The translations under genes and the position numbers were made by a program. A model generated the notes under the pieces. That model was not told where the DNA came from. It did no database searches and saw only the letters and a program-made list of their open reading frames with translations. Positions 12,253 to 24,227 of a DNA stretch of 64,000 nucleotides are shown in pieces. Each line of letters begins with the position of its first letter. Within the stretch, counting starts at the first letter, position 1. Source of the stretch: Triangularia verruculosa (lineage: Eukaryota; Ascomycota; Sordariomycetes; Sordariales; Podosporaceae); contig MU863939.1 in NCBI GenBank assembly GCA_033296885.1, forward strand, positions 62,001 to 126,000, read 5' to 3'.

Positions 12253-14316
12253 GGAAATGTGGGGGGTAAGACTCTAAATGAAGAGTCCTAGAAAGGTGGA
12301 AGGCAAGGAGGGAGGGGTTGGTGGTGGGTTATAAAAGGCTGAAATGGGGAGTTGGATGGCTGCAAATACCGTTTGGAAATGAAGGGACGGCAAAAATGGC
12401 TTGGTTGCGACAGGTACTGTCCTGGTTGCGCGCGCGACAAACTGGAATCTCCACACAGCCCCGGGATATCAGATGGCGACACTGACCGGATGATGGGCCG
12501 GATCGGATGGATTTGTGAACCTTCGTCTTCCTGTTATCCAATATATCTGGCTTTATGCTATATTACTGTAGGATATTTGGAATTGGTGATGGATTGCACT
12601 GGCAGGCTCTCTTTGTTGCAGCCAACATGCAACATGAGCAGTGCTCACCTGGCAGCTCCGAAGCGATTTGAAATCCACGTTCCGTTTTAGGGATTTGAGA
12701 CGAGGGGCAGCAGCACTCAATGACGCAAGTGGCTCGTGCGTCAACCGATAAGATAAGGCGGTTGAGATCAGCCCCGCGTTGGGGATCTCAACGTCAGTGA
12801 CATGGAAAGCTGTGAGAAAAGACATGTGAAACATGAAGATGAGCTTCGCCTAGTTTGTGCTCTGAATAGATTCGTTCATAAACTTCCCTTAAACAACAAG
12901 GTTACGGCGGGACTATCGATCAAATATCACAGCCTGCTTCATCATCGTATTACTCAACACGGAAGCGGAGACTGGTCACTGAGGCTCTGCTCTGTCCGAC
13001 TCAAACCGGGCCAGAAAGCATCAGGCGTTCATTCACAGCCTACTTTGCCCACTTCTCTTGTTACACTGACATGGGCCAAGAGCGCTAACAAAACATTTGC
13101 CTGTGTAGCCAGCAGTGGTCCACAAGTTGAGGCTATTCACGATGGCCGTTTCTATTACGAAGTGGAACGACGCTGGTGGACTTGGCCTGCATGACCTCAC
13201 TTTGTTTCTGAAGGATGGATTGTGATTGCCTAATGGATTGCGCCGTTGCGGGAGGCGCAAGCAACCCCACGGGGGGGCAAAAGCATCCAGTTGAGCCAAC
13301 GCAAGTAATATCACGAATGATCGCTGCCGCTGGGTATCGTGGTGGAATTTGAGCCAGTCGGCAGCCCAAAGCGGCTGAGCAGATCAGGGATGCCGGCGAT
13401 CCCCAGGCGACCGTTCCTAGGAGTCGCCGTGTACACTGTGTAGAGCCGTGATGAAGCCGAAACGCAAGCCCTCGTGATGATGCGCCCATCCCGTCATCAA
13501 TTCACGATGGAGTCGTCGGGCAGCGATGGAGATCGGATTTGCCGGTTTTGCTGTTCTGCCTGTGAGGCCATCAATGCCCCCGAATGTTCGCCTTGTTTAG
13601 GTGTCGACGGCAGCCTGCAGCGGGTGTCTGCGTCGATTCGGTGAATTCCAGAAAACGCATGTTTTGTTGGGTGAGTGGGAGGGGCGCGGGAGTTTTCCAT
13701 GACCGATGAGAGAGACAGAGAGACAGCAGCACGGAAAGAATGAATTGTTCATTCAGTCCTACGAGTCCACAGCAAATAGAAAGCCCACAGTGGCGTGGAA
13801 AGTGGGGTTTTGGTCGTTCTCAGAGGGCGGGGTCAGACCGACCGCCGGGTTCTCCAGAAAATTGGATTGGGCCAGCGGGCAAGCGAACTCCCGCTGGGAC
13901 CCTTGCAGCCTCGAAATGACCCATCCCATTAGATCCCCGACCAAGGGTTCAAGGCATCGGATGGCAAGAGGCAAGAGGACAACAAAGTGCAGACACTCCA
14001 GCCCTTTCCAAACCGTGATCATCGTGAGAAACGTTCAATTCTTCCCAATCTGGAAGTTCTGGAATTGTCGTGCCAGGACAACGCAACTTTTGTGCCATCC
14101 CTTCCACAGGCGACCCTTTCCAGCTGTCCAGCCTCCGTCGCACTCATTGGCCCTGCAATCTTTTCGGCCCCGGTTGAAGCCTTCTTCCTCGAACACATCG
14201 AAGTCATCGTCAACTCCGCGAAGCCTAAGCCCGTCAGGTACCCCCGCTCGACCTTTTCTGGTATAACTGACCACGGTCCACTCTCTTGTTCTTGTCTTCT
14301 CTCCTTTTCCCAGCAG
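12253..14316. other. Divergent intergenic region (glutaredoxin / BAG protein)
   Basis: Promoters of the glutaredoxin gene (-) and the BAG-domain gene (+). The last about 400 bases probably contain the unplaced first exon of the BAG gene. Donor candidates are at 14236 and 14262, and a TTTTCCCAG acceptor ends at 14313. Other frames here look random. Confidence 0.5.
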
Positions 14317-15722
14317 GTCGACGGCACATTGTCGTAGGACCACCCTCAATCGTCAACGTGGCTACCAGTCAAGGAATATTGGCATCCTCGGGTGCCTTCG
14401 CAACCAATCTTGCCAATAATATCACGGCAGTCCTGCAGAAGCTTCCGCCCTCTCTGCAAGCATACCTGGACACCACGGTCGACCGCTTGTCTGGTGCAAC
14501 CGACTTCGTCCAATCAAGCACGGGTCTTTCTCCGACCACCCTCTACACAATCGCTACTGTCGTTCTCCTCGGCGCCATCCCAGCTGTTGCAGCGGGCAGC
14601 AAGAAAAACGGCATTATGCGTCGCTACGGTTTTTCTAGTCGCCCAAGCATCTCGCCCTTCGGCTCTACTCTGGGCCATGGAGGCGTGCCAAACGTCACCG
14701 ACGAAGACTTCAGCTACATCACCTCTGAGGATCTACAAGACCACGGCGTAGGCGTCCCTAGCCGCTCCTATGCCCCCCAGACACAGTATTACGACCTTTA
14801 CTCCTCCTCCGCGCCGTCCCAGGCTTACCTGCGTAACAGGCCTGAAGATGATGTTATGCTGGTCAAGTACCAGGGCATCACCTACCCGGAGCACTTCCCC
14901 GCCTATTGCATCGGCGATGGAAAGCTCCTTGTCAGCGATGTGCGGGAGCGTGTCCGGATGATTATGGATCTCACGGACCGCCAGGCGAAGCGTGTCAAGC
15001 TCTACTACAAGGGGCGCCGGCTGAGAGATTCCGACGCGCCTGTGAGGGACTACGGCGTGAAAAACAACAGCGAAGTCCTTATGGTGCTTGATGATTCAGG
15101 TCAGGCAAGCAGCGAGGACAGCAATGAGGAGTTGGTGGTTGTCGGCCGTGACAGGCATGATGATCGTCGGGTCATTCGGAATGGACGTGAGAGGACCCAT
15201 CGGTATGGCCCGCCAAGTGGTTCCCCGAGGATAAGCAGAAGAGAAGGGTTTGGTGAGCGAAGCCCCCGGGATACCGCATCATCCTTTGCTAGCAGCCTCG
15301 ATATTCCGGTCGAGGACGGCAGAAGCTACAGACGGGCCAAGTCTAGAGTAAGAACTCAGTCTCCCGCTGGGTCGGCCTTTTCGACAGCGAGCGCTCCTAG
15401 CATCCCTACGCCTGCACCCCCACCTGTCGGCAAACCTGGCGGCCCTATTCAGCGCCTCAACAATATCGCCCTACACTTTGAGACGGCGCTTCTCCCATTA
15501 TGCGTCGACTTTATGGCACGAGCGCCTGCTGATGCTGGTGAGAGGGAAAAGGAGCACAGAAAGATCTCAGAGACAATCATGCAGCAGGTTATCCTCAAGC
15601 TCGACGAAGTTGATACTTCTACAGAGGATGGAGCTAGAGCCAGAAGAAAGGAGTTGATCAAGTATATCCAGGACGTCTTGAAGTTGGTTGATGACGTCAA
15701 ATCGAAGGGAGTGAAAGGGTAA
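14317..15722 (+). CDS. Membrane-anchored ubiquitin-like / BAG domain co-chaperone (5' exon unresolved)
   Basis: Predicted Hsp70 nucleotide-exchange co-chaperone of the UBL-BAG type, comparable with fission yeast Bag101/Bag102 and in role with yeast Snl1. In order: a hydrophobic segment (TLYTIATVVLLGAIPAVAAG); a ubiquitin-like domain with VKLYYKGRRLRDSDAPVRDYGVK; a charged Ser/Arg-rich linker; and a C-terminal BAG domain (about the last 100 residues, LNNIALHFETALLPLCVDF to IQDVLKLVDDVKSK). The open frame runs back through the acceptor at 14313/14316 with no ATG before codon 100. A start must therefore lie in an upstream exon I could not place with confidence; the listed start is the exon boundary. 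The single membrane segment near the N-terminus suggests anchoring to the ER or nuclear envelope, facing the cytosol. Confidence 0.8.
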
Positions 15723-16644
15723 CATTCAACCTCGCTTTTCTTTTGGCCCTATGTTAGTGCTTCGGCACACGAGGATCTTTTAACGCATCTGGTAGCCTAG
15801 TTAATGGCGTTTTCTTTTCATATCGGTTTTAATGGGTTAGCATTGTGCTTTCATCTTCAGCTGGCATCAGGCCTGGAGTTGTGGCAAGCATTGAGACGCC
15901 AAAGCTCGAGCTTCAGGAGGACTCAGGTGGTTACTTGAGAGGACTTGAAACTGCCTCTATACTTGGGGATTATTCATCAAGGAGACTCGGGAGGAGATAT
16001 CTGGGCCTCCAAGATGTATGAGAATGTTATGCTTGGCATATGATCGCTCTGGAATATGGGCGGCGTTCGCAGGAGGACGAAAGTTCCGCAAAACAAGCTT
16101 CGAAATAAGTCAAAACAAAAAAAACATGATCTCTTCTCGTAATCACATGCGGTTCAATTTATGTCCATTATCATGGTGTGTGCACTGCATGCATTGGGAA
16201 GATCTGTGTAGCCCAGGAGGAGAATATCATTCCCCTTGATTTGAGAGTGTTGTCGTGACGCTGTCGATCGCATCGCCTCGCTGCTTTGCCCTGGCGAGCT
16301 GCTGCCGGACAGCCAGTGGAGCCCGTCAGTCCGCATGAACCTTGATAGGTGGCGCCCCACTAAAGCTCTGCCCGGTAGGTCTAACCCTACCTTTGGCCTC
16401 AGGCCACAACTCACACTCGCTTGAGGGGTCCCCACCCATCCCACTTTCGGCCTAGCGCATTTGGCTGGCCTTCACTGGCACACGGCCAATTTTCAGCACA
16501 CACAAAAAAGTCGTAGACCGACCATCAACCATCGCGCAGGGTAAGGAACAGCCAGACACCACAGCATTTTGATCGGCTGGAGTTTGACTGATCAATCTTT
16601 GTTTTTCTTTAGTTTCCCTCCTTTCCACAGTCACTTGCGGAAAG
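15723..16644. other. Intergenic, BAG gene 3' region and RPL16 promoter
   Basis: Between two genes on the same strand. The 60 bases before 16645 are pyrimidine-rich (TTTGTTTTTCTTTAGTTTCC), typical of fungal ribosomal protein promoters or leaders. No gene is supported. Confidence 0.6.
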
Positions 16645-17738
16645 ATGTCGTCCTTCGAGTCTGTGGTATGTATGCCTCTCTTCTCCATCTGCGCCAGTTG
16701 ATTGCAAGCGAAACTCGAGCAACGAAACCACCAATCTCTCAGCACCGCGACGCACAATCCCGAAATATCGATACGAGCGAAATCGGCATCACGAGGAGGC
16801 AATTGGAGGACACAGAAAAGACAGGAGTGATGGTGGCTAATTCTGGTTCCAACAGGTCGTGATCGATGGCAAGGGCCATCTGCTTGGCCGTCTTGCCAGC
16901 ATCGTCGCCAAGCAGCTCCTCAACGGCCAGCAGATCGTTGTTGTCCGTTGCGAGGCTCTCAACATCTCTGGCGAGTTCTTCCGCGCCAAGCGTACGTCAC
17001 ACCGTCTTCCTTCATCGATATGGCATTGGGATTTCCGACGATCGGAGCAGTTGGGGGACATGGGAGCGCGCATTGAAGGATAGGCGCCGAGAGACGGAAC
17101 TGCTGCCGGATCAGAGGATGGAGGACATTGCTGAGACGAACAAGTTGACTGACGATTGGACACAGTCAAGTACCATGCCTACCTTCGCAAGATGACCCGG
17201 TTCAACCCTACCCGCGGTGGTGAGTCGAACTCCTCTCGAAACCAGCGATATCCGGCCGAATCTAACAATATCTAGGCCCCTTCCACTTCCGCGCCCCCTC
17301 CCGCATCTTCTACAAGGCCGTCCGTGGCATGATGCCCCACAAGACCGCCCGCGGTGCCGCCGCCCTTGAGCGCCTCAAGGTCTTCGAGGGTGTTCCCCCT
17401 CCCTATGACAAGAAGAAGAAGATGGTTGTCCCCCAGGCCCTCCGTGTTCTCAGACTCCAGCCCGGCCGCAAGTACTGCACCGTTGGCCGTCTCAGCCACG
17501 AGGTTGGCTGGAAGTACCAGGATGTTGTTGCCAGGTGGGTGAAACTCGGGCGAAAGGCCAGCAGCAAAATAGGAGGGCGTGAACTGACTGTTGTTCCAGA
17601 CTCGAGGAGAGACGCAAGGCGAAGGGCGCCGCCTACTACGAGCGCAAGAAGCTCGCCGCCAGACAGCTTTCCGAGGCGAAGAAGACCGCCAAGGTCGACT
17701 CCAAGACGACGGAGGCCCTTGCTGCCTTCGGTTACTAG
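16645..17738 (+). CDS. rpl16: 60S ribosomal protein L16 (uL13, L13a family)
   Basis: Structural protein of the large ribosomal subunit. Five exons: 16645-16665, 16856-16991, 17166-17219, 17276-17534 and 17600-17738, totalling 202 codons plus stop, the family's usual length. The protein starts MSSFESVVVIDGKGHLLGRL and shows QIVVVRCEALNISGEFFRAK, then LKYHAYLRKMTRFNPTRGG across a phase-1 junction, PFHFRAPSRIFYKAVRGMMP and the C-terminal KTTEALAAFGY. The first exon encodes only seven residues. Four introns in a short gene, with the first near the start codon, are typical of fungal ribosomal protein genes. I looked for C/D-box snoRNA signals in the 190-nt first intron and found none that convinced me. 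Confidence 0.97.
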
Positions 17739-19807
17739 AGATAGTGACCAAAATGCATACCTTTGTCCTTTATGCGATTTCATCTTAGATTGGCGCGGTG
17801 GTTCAGGGCATCATCGACTTCATATGCGTGGCTGGGTGGATAGGCAATGGGCTATCTAACAAACACTATGCGTCCCCAGGCTTGGGAGCTCATAAAATAA
17901 CTGAGATCAACCAATGGACAATGCGGTTGCATGGATGAAAAAGAAAGCACAAAAATACCCGGCTTTGGCAGTCTAGGCTTCGTCAGTGGTGCTATAGGGT
18001 GTGTGCCAACGTGCCACGCCTCATCGTTTTGACGGCCGAATCGCCAAGGCCATCCCTTCCATTTTACGCTGAATGAAACGACAATAATCTGCACCGGTGC
18101 TGGCTTTTTCTGTGGAATTGTGACATATGGGACATAGTCAGTTGGTCACCTCAAGTGAACTGGTCAAAAGGGCTTTCTGGGATGGGATATTGGGCAAGCT
18201 ACTGCGAGAAGGGAGATCCTCTTGAAGCCGCGGTGGTGACGGAGATGGTCCTTGATGGGCTTGTCAACTCTGGCGCCACGTGTGACGGAGACGGGTTCTG
18301 TTTCTATCACCTTGCCATAATCTATCACTCTCTGCCCATCTCTTCGCTCTCGGTTCCCGCCGCGTGTTTGTGTTAATGTGTATTCTGGTTCCAGCCTTCA
18401 ATATTTCCCAGAGTCCAGTAAATCTCCAGATGGAGATATGACGTAGCTGCTTGACAATTCACATACTCACTCCCTCTGCGGACGTTTAGGTTCCTGGATT
18501 GGCGAATAGAGGACTAATCATGGAATTCATCACATGTATTGGCAACGCCCTGTGCCAGTTTTTGTCATAATCATACATTTTCATGGAACGGGGGAGATGG
18601 AGGACATATTTTCATGGTCAGGTGTGTGTCTGATGAATATCATTCCTTCATTAGATGTCAGCACCGCCATTTCAACCATTTTTATCTTTAGGGGTTGTTG
18701 TGGTGATGAACACGAGGAATTTGAAGGATGTCCGGAATAGGCAGAATTTCCTGATGAGTATTTCATGCTGATGTTGGCAACTTAACCTCCAGCACCGGAA
18801 CTGTGAAGATATATACCACCCTACCACATCCTGGACAGAAAGGCCGGCAGTGCAAAGTGGGAATATAGTATTTACATATAAATAATAGGCCGTGGATATA
18901 GTCAATAGGCGGTTGATAGGCCTTTTCTACAATCTTTAAAGCGTAATCCTAGTTTGCAGTATCTATTATTTTGTCCACAGCGCAGCTACCTACCCTGTGG
19001 GTAGGATGTTCTTTTAGTTCCACAGAAACAGTAGGATGGTTGTATCATTGCCTATATGGCGAGGTCATGCAACAGTCTTGTTCTTTATTTGTGTATATAG
19101 TTTTAGAAAAGGTATATATAAGTTGAAGGCAATAGGATATCTACTAAGGGATGTTCTCCTCGGCAAGACCGTATTTGTGCTCGGTTCATAAATCTTTTCC
19201 TAAGCAACAACACCTTTTCCGCCGCCTGTTCTCACTGATTCGCTGGGATATTAAGTCTTTCAAGTATTGTAGTGTTTTGACACGGTGTATCTTGCTTTTC
19301 TACTCTATAGATTAGAGGTCGTGAGTTTAAACTTGCATGTCTTGTTGGTTTCAAATGCTTTTTGGTGGTTCTCCCTAAAAGGCTATCCATTACGAAAAGT
19401 TGAATTTATTAACCGGAGCAAATATAGAAGAGATTTTGTTTTTAAACTTCTCTACCTTATACTTTATTCTGTTTCACCAATTTGATACTTTCTTGGGGCA
19501 TGGGAGTCTATCATCATGTTCTTATCCTTTTCCTTATTGATCTTCTTATACCTAGTGTAGTAAGGTATATGGCCAGGGGGTGTGGAAACTACAATGAAAC
19601 ATTCTGAGTTTTGACGTTATAGACCTTTTCTTAAGATTACCTACCTACCAGGTAACCATTCAAATCCTAATTTTGAACAATGAGAAACTCAAAACGGACA
19701 AGAGATGAGACTTATATTTCGCGGGACAACCAATTCAACGAGAGGGTCTCATCATTCATTCACTTCGTTACGCGTTCTTGCATGGTACATCTGGATACAC
19801 CATATCC
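17739..19807. other. AT-rich convergent intergenic region
   Basis: About 2 kb between converging genes. From about 18,400 onward the sequence becomes visibly richer in A and T, with runs of TATATA and TTTT and short TACCTACCTACC tracts (19641-19650). No protein motif or splice structure is evident. Its composition suggests an old repeat or relaxed non-coding sequence. Confidence 0.5.
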
Positions 19808-21313
19808 TCACACCTTCCCAGCCCCAGTACTAACACTCCTCACACTCTTCTCATCGGCCATCATCATGACCACACTTTTATTCCCCGCCTTCCGCCTCCT
19901 ACTAACAAACAAAAACACCACCAATCCCACAATCCCAACCACACCCAACGTCACCACCGCACCGACAACCCCAGCCACCGCATTCGACATGGCCCCCTTA
20001 GCCGACCCAGCACCAGCAGCAGCAACACCATCCCGGTTAGCATAAGCAGCGCAAAAGCCAGCGGTGCTCGCACAAACAGAGCACCATTCCTCCGCCGTCC
20101 CAATCGCGCGTTTGCTCATCTGGCTGGCAAACTCGTTCCAAGAAAGGGAATCAGCCTTGGTGCCGAACAAAGGGAAGGCATCCAAGCTTCCGGTGGTGCC
20201 GTTCTTGAAAAGGAAGCGGACGCGCAGAGCATCCTCTGCTGGAAAGGAGGTGGTCGTCTCGGGGGTGTACAGCTCAAAGACCATGGTGGATGCATAGCCG
20301 GGCAGGCCGTAGAAGTTGGGGCTGACGGATGTCAGATCGGTCAGGCCGAAGAAGGCGAGGAAGGCGTCGTAGCTCCCGGCGAGGAGGGAGAGTTTCAGTT
20401 TTCCTTCTGAGGTGACAGTTTTGTTCAGTTGGTTGAGGACGGCAGCGGAAAGAGTTTGGGCGTGGATGGAGCGGGCTGGTTGGGAGGCGTTGAAGTTGTA
20501 GCCGAATTCGGCGCTGTCGGCCAGGGTGCGGAGCTGGAAGAGTTGGTCGTCGGAAATGTCTTGGGCGGGGGAGGAGGCGTTGTGGAGACGGGCTACGTTG
20601 ATGAGGTCGTAGATGTCGTAAGATTTGGCGTAGCTGAGGTCTGAGGGGGATTTAATGTCGTAGACTGATTTTAGGACGGGGAAGAGGCTTTTGTAAAAGT
20701 CCTTGGTGGAAGAGAGCTTGGTGGTGAACTCGGTGCTGGTTTCGAAGGACGAGCTGGCTTCGGTCACGGCGGGACAGCCATCGTCACCCTTGATCCAGAT
20801 TGCATCCGGGGAGTTGGAGGAGACACCTTGGAGCGTTACATATTGGTAGCCGTTGAGGGGGGAGGTGGATTCACTGCCGTTGTTGAGGGTTTGGCTGGCG
20901 ATTTCAGAGTTGAGATCAACGAGTGGTGGGTACAAGCCTTGGAGGAATGCAGTGGCAGTGTTGAGGAGGATACCTTGGTTGGGAGCGCTGGCGTAGACTT
21001 GTGATGGGATGTAGTTGAATTCTGAGATGTTGAGGATGCGATGGGGTGAGTCGGCCTCGATGTACCGGGCGCGGTAGTCACTGCCGACTTGAAAGTTTTG
21101 TGATGCGCCGAGGTTGGTCAGTTGCTGCGCACCGTAGTGCTTCGTTGTTCCTGAAAAAAGTGTCAGTATGCTATCAATACAAAAAGCATGACCTCTCGAG
21201 GGGCTGTGCTCACTATCTCCATGACGACTGAAGACAACAACTCCGTGAACCGTCTCTGCCATGGCTCCCCCAGCCAACAGGCCCAACACAGTACCAGCTA
21301 CGGTAGTAAACAT
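19808..21313 (-). CDS. Histidine acid phosphatase family, membrane-anchored surface protein
   Basis: Secretory-pathway protein of the histidine phosphatase superfamily. Exons (minus): 21214-21313 and 19808-21150, 480 residues; the splice restores the phosphohistidine motif RHGDRT. The start at 21313 gives a signal peptide (MFTTVAGTVLGLLAGGAMA). An upstream in-frame extension of 32 codons would bury that peptide and is rejected. The C-terminus has one membrane helix (about residues 416-443, AVAGVVGAVVTLGVVGIVGL), a basic stop-transfer RRRKAG and a short cytoplasmic tail. The lumenal part has several N-x-S/T sites. The usual second motif, His-Asp, reads SYD (LLAGSYDAFLAFFGL), so the proton-donor Asp is kept and the His is replaced. 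Phosphatase activity is therefore likely but not certain; the substrate is unknown. Confidence 0.88.
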   Translation of the reverse strand: MFTTVAGTVLGLLAGGAMAETVHGVVVFSRHGDSEHSPSRGHAFCIDSILTLFSGTTKHYGAQQLTNLGASQNFQVGSDYRARYIEADSPHRILNISEFNYIPSQVYASAPNQGILLNTATAFLQGLYPPLVDLNSEIASQTLNNGSESTSPLNGYQYVTLQGVSSNSPDAIWIKGDDGCPAVTEASSSFETSTEFTTKLSSTKDFYKSLFPVLKSVYDIKSPSDLSYAKSYDIYDLINVARLHNASSPAQDISDDQLFQLRTLADSAEFGYNFNASQPARSIHAQTLSAAVLNQLNKTVTSEGKLKLSLLAGSYDAFLAFFGLTDLTSVSPNFYGLPGYASTMVFELYTPETTTSFPAEDALRVRFLFKNGTTGSLDAFPLFGTKADSLSWNEFASQMSKRAIGTAEEWCSVCASTAGFCAAYANRDGVAAAGAGSAKGAMSNAVAGVVGAVVTLGVVGIVGLVVFLFVSRRRKAGNKSVVMMMADEKSVRSVSTGAGKV

Positions 21314-22011
21314 CTTGGCCACCAAACTTAACTTTGCGATGCTAAAGAGTTTACTTGGAGAGGCTGGATTGCGGCCAGTGAAGCAACAAACATCGATATA
21401 AAACCTCACGGCCGGTTAACTCACGATGCGGGAGGGGGATTCGGAGATGCGATAGGAGATCCATTATCCACGTTCCACTTGCATTAGGTTCCGGCTTATC
21501 TGCCATTCGAACCTATCAGCGCCACGACGAGTTGTCAAAACCTTGGGGGTTGGCCCATGAAAATTAGTCACTCTTGAGTCATGGAATCGCTACGACCTGC
21601 CCGTTTGGTGTCCATCTGGTGATCCTCCCACAAACTTGGCGGAGGTCGGTGGTCTTTGGTGAAAGCTTGTGTGCACTTCACCCTACCTGAGATCTTGATC
21701 TCAGTCTTGAATTGTATTTCAGAGAGCTCCATTAGATTTTTAAATGCGATACCAAGTCTACTTTTTTGAGATATGAAATCACAAGTAAGGATCACACACA
21801 TCAAGAACACTATCTTATTCCCATTTCTGTCAACCGAATTTCCAAATTCCACTCTTCTTTGGGTAGGTAAGATGTAGTCCTTCTTTTCTTGTTGAGATGC
21901 AGGGTAGACATGTCTGACCATTGTATCAAGAAAACTCTTATCATCTAGTGTAGAAGTGGCAGAGTTAGGTGTTATTTTCATGCTCATGCTTAACCATTAG
22001 CGAATAAAACA
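21314..22011. other. Promoter of phosphatase-like gene; no other gene seen
   Basis: Seven hundred bases upstream of the phosphatase-like start. A 139-codon minus frame at 21568-21987 has no recognisable motif and irregular composition. I treat it as chance. Confidence 0.5.
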
Positions 22012-22120
22012 GGGAGCTTGGCTCAGTTGGAAGAGCGCAGGTCTCATACTTGGTAGTATGATCTGAATGTCTAACATCAGAGTTATCCTGAGGTCGTGAG
22101 TTCGAGCCTCACAGTTCCCA
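22012..22120 (+). tRNA. tRNA-Met (CAT), elongator type, with intron
   Basis: Acceptor stem GGGAGCT pairs with AGTTCCC (22113-22119), with discriminator A. The D arm contains GCTCAGTTGGAAGAGC, and the T arm is GTGAG-TTCGAGC-CTCAC. The anticodon CAT lies at 22045-22047. A 36-nt intron (22049-22084) sits in the canonical place, one base 3' of the anticodon. The anticodon stem is CAGG/CCTG with one T-T mismatch. It lacks initiator features, so it is called as elongator. Confidence 0.92.
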
Positions 22121-22662
22121 CTATCTTTTGCCTTACCTACCTACATCAGGCTTTTTTTGGTTAATATTTTTGTACATGATGAAGAGTGCTTATTGTTGAC
22201 ATATTGGGCTCTATCACTGCTCACCCCTGGCCCGTGGTGTAGTGTTGTCTTATGTCTCAAAAGTCATTGGGAGGTCTGGTGCAGATGACATCATGCCCCA
22301 CTTGCAGCAGATGGGAAAGCCAAGCGATACTCCGTAAGGGGTCTGGAGTCCTATCAGGGGTTTGACCTCTGTCTGTACCGCATCATCTTCGCAATCGGCC
22401 CTGGGCAGAAGTAAGATTGTCTTAGTTTACATGACACTCCTCCGTTCCATGTTCAACTAGTTGAGTTCATGGATCGGCAAAACTTACTGCTCCGTAGTCT
22501 TCTGTTCACGAGAACAATTGTTACACATAGCTGGGGATATCACCTCTGCAGAAGAAACGCTGATTTGAGTGAACAACGCAACTAGCAAGTTATCTATGTG
22601 TCATCCTCGTTGCGCTTTAAGCTTGCTGGCCATAATTACGTCTCATCATACAAATAAGCCAA
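22121..22662. other. 3' flank of tRNA-Met and Rpt2
   Basis: A T-rich run (CTTTTTTTGG at 22151-22160) shortly after the tRNA could serve as the RNA polymerase III terminator. The remainder is the 3' region of the Rpt2 gene. No coding sequence is seen. Confidence 0.5.
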
Positions 22663-24227
22663 CTACAAGTACAAGCCCTCCGGCTCGCCCTCTTGCTTCG
22701 TGCGCAACACTCTCTCGCGGGCAGCGCGGAAGTCGGCCATTTGTACTCGCATTCTGCGCTCACGGAGAGCCATCAGACCAGCTTCGGAGCAGATGGCCTT
22801 GATGTCAGCACCCGACAGATCATCCTTCTGCGCGATAAACTCCTCGAGATCGACGTCCTCATTAAGTGACATCTTGCTAGTATGGAGCGTAAAGATCTTG
22901 CGCTTGGTGTTCTGGTCGGGGTTCTCGAATAGAATCTTTCGGTCGATACGACCGGGACGGATCAGGGCGGGATCGAGAGACTCGATCTTGTTGGTAGCCA
23001 TGATCACCTTGACGTCACCGCGGTCATCGAAACCGTCAAGCTGGTTGAGAAGTTCCAGCATAGTTCTTTGAACTTCGCGTTCACCACCGGACGTCGAATC
23101 GTACCGCTTGGTGCCAATAGCATCAATCTCGTCGATAAAGACAATCGAGGGAGCGTTCTCGGCAGCAACCTTGTATGTCATGTCAGCAAGTACCCGGATA
23201 CCTTGAGCTGGAGAATGCTTACCTGGAAGAGCTGACGAACCAACCGGGGACCGTCACCGAGATACTTTTGAATCAACTCACTACCGACAATGCGTAGGAA
23301 AGTGGCTGATGTTTGATTGGCAACAGCCTTTGCCAGCAGCGTTTTGCCGGTACCGGGGGCACCGTAGAGAATGACACCCTTGGGAGGCTTGATGCCCATC
23401 TCCTCGTACAGCTCCGGATGGAGCAGTGGCAACTCTACAGATTCCCTCACTTCTTGGATTTGCTGCTCCAAACCACCAATATCCGCATACGACTCCGTGG
23501 GAGCCTTGTCAAGCTTCATGACACTGACTATGGGGTCTGCATCGTCTGTGAGAACGCCAACAATGCTGACTGTCTTGTGGTGGAGCAGGACACTGGCGCC
23601 GGGCTCGAGAAGATCCTTGTCGACGAAACTCATGATGCTGACATAGTACTCAGGGCCTGTCGTGCTAGACACAATGGCGTGGTCGTCGTCAATCATCTCT
23701 TCAAGGGTTCCCACTCCCATTGGGCTACCACGCATGTCATCCACACGGCCGCGCTCATCGGCATTGCGATCAGCAGCCTCGGCCTCTGATGTGGTAGGAG
23801 CGGCGTTATCCTTGGCAGCCTTCGCCTTGCGCAAGCGCTCCTGGTTCTCAACGTATTCCTCCTCAAGCAACAGGTGGTCGTGGACACGCTGCATGCGCAG
23901 CAGTCTCAGCTTGCATCGACTGGTCGGGTAGACGGGGGGCAGTTTGGCGGCAGCGCTGGCACCGCCAGCTCTCTTCTTCTTGCGACCGATACGAGTGGTA
24001 GGTCTCGGGGGAGGTTCGTGCTTGTGCTTCTCCTTCTGTTGCGATATCATCGTCAGCAACGTCAAGGCCGGTGGCAACGGATCGTTAAATGCAAATCACA
24101 AACCTTCTTGTCCTTGTCATCTTTGCCATCATGACCTCCACCACCCATACCCGACTGGTTTTGACCCTGTGGGAAGTTAGCAAATAGTCGAGCGACTCGA
24201 GCCTCGAGAGCCGATGAGACTGACCAT
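22663..24227 (-). CDS. rpt2: 26S proteasome regulatory ATPase subunit Rpt2
   Basis: AAA+ ATPase of the 19S proteasome base that unfolds substrates and opens the 20S gate. Exons (minus): 24225-24227, 24104-24166, 23223-24035 and 22663-23169, 461 residues. The first coding exon is just the ATG codon. Splicing gives MGQNQSGMGGGG, the conserved Rpt2 N-terminus with Gly2 as N-myristoylation site. Later landmarks: a coiled-coil segment around residues 75-110, an OB domain (MSFVDKDLLEPGASVLLHHK), Walker A GAPGTGKT, Walker B IVFIDEIDAIGTKR, the second region of homology RPGRIDRKILF and the C-terminal LYL, fitting the hydrophobic-Tyr-X motif that docks into the 20S ring. It is divergent with the E2 gene at 25284. 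Confidence 0.97.

Noticed and set aside
16666..16855. Possible intronic snoRNA in RPL16 intron 1
   Set aside because: A GTGATGG-like box is present, but no paired C, D, C' and D' boxes with terminal stem could be found.
19641..19650. TACCTACCTACC as an interstitial telomere-like tract
   Set aside because: The fungal telomere repeat is TTAGGG/CCCTAA; this short run does not match it.
21568..21987. 139-codon minus frame between the phosphatase-like gene and tRNA-Met
   Set aside because: No motif, no homologous feel, lies in a probable promoter region.
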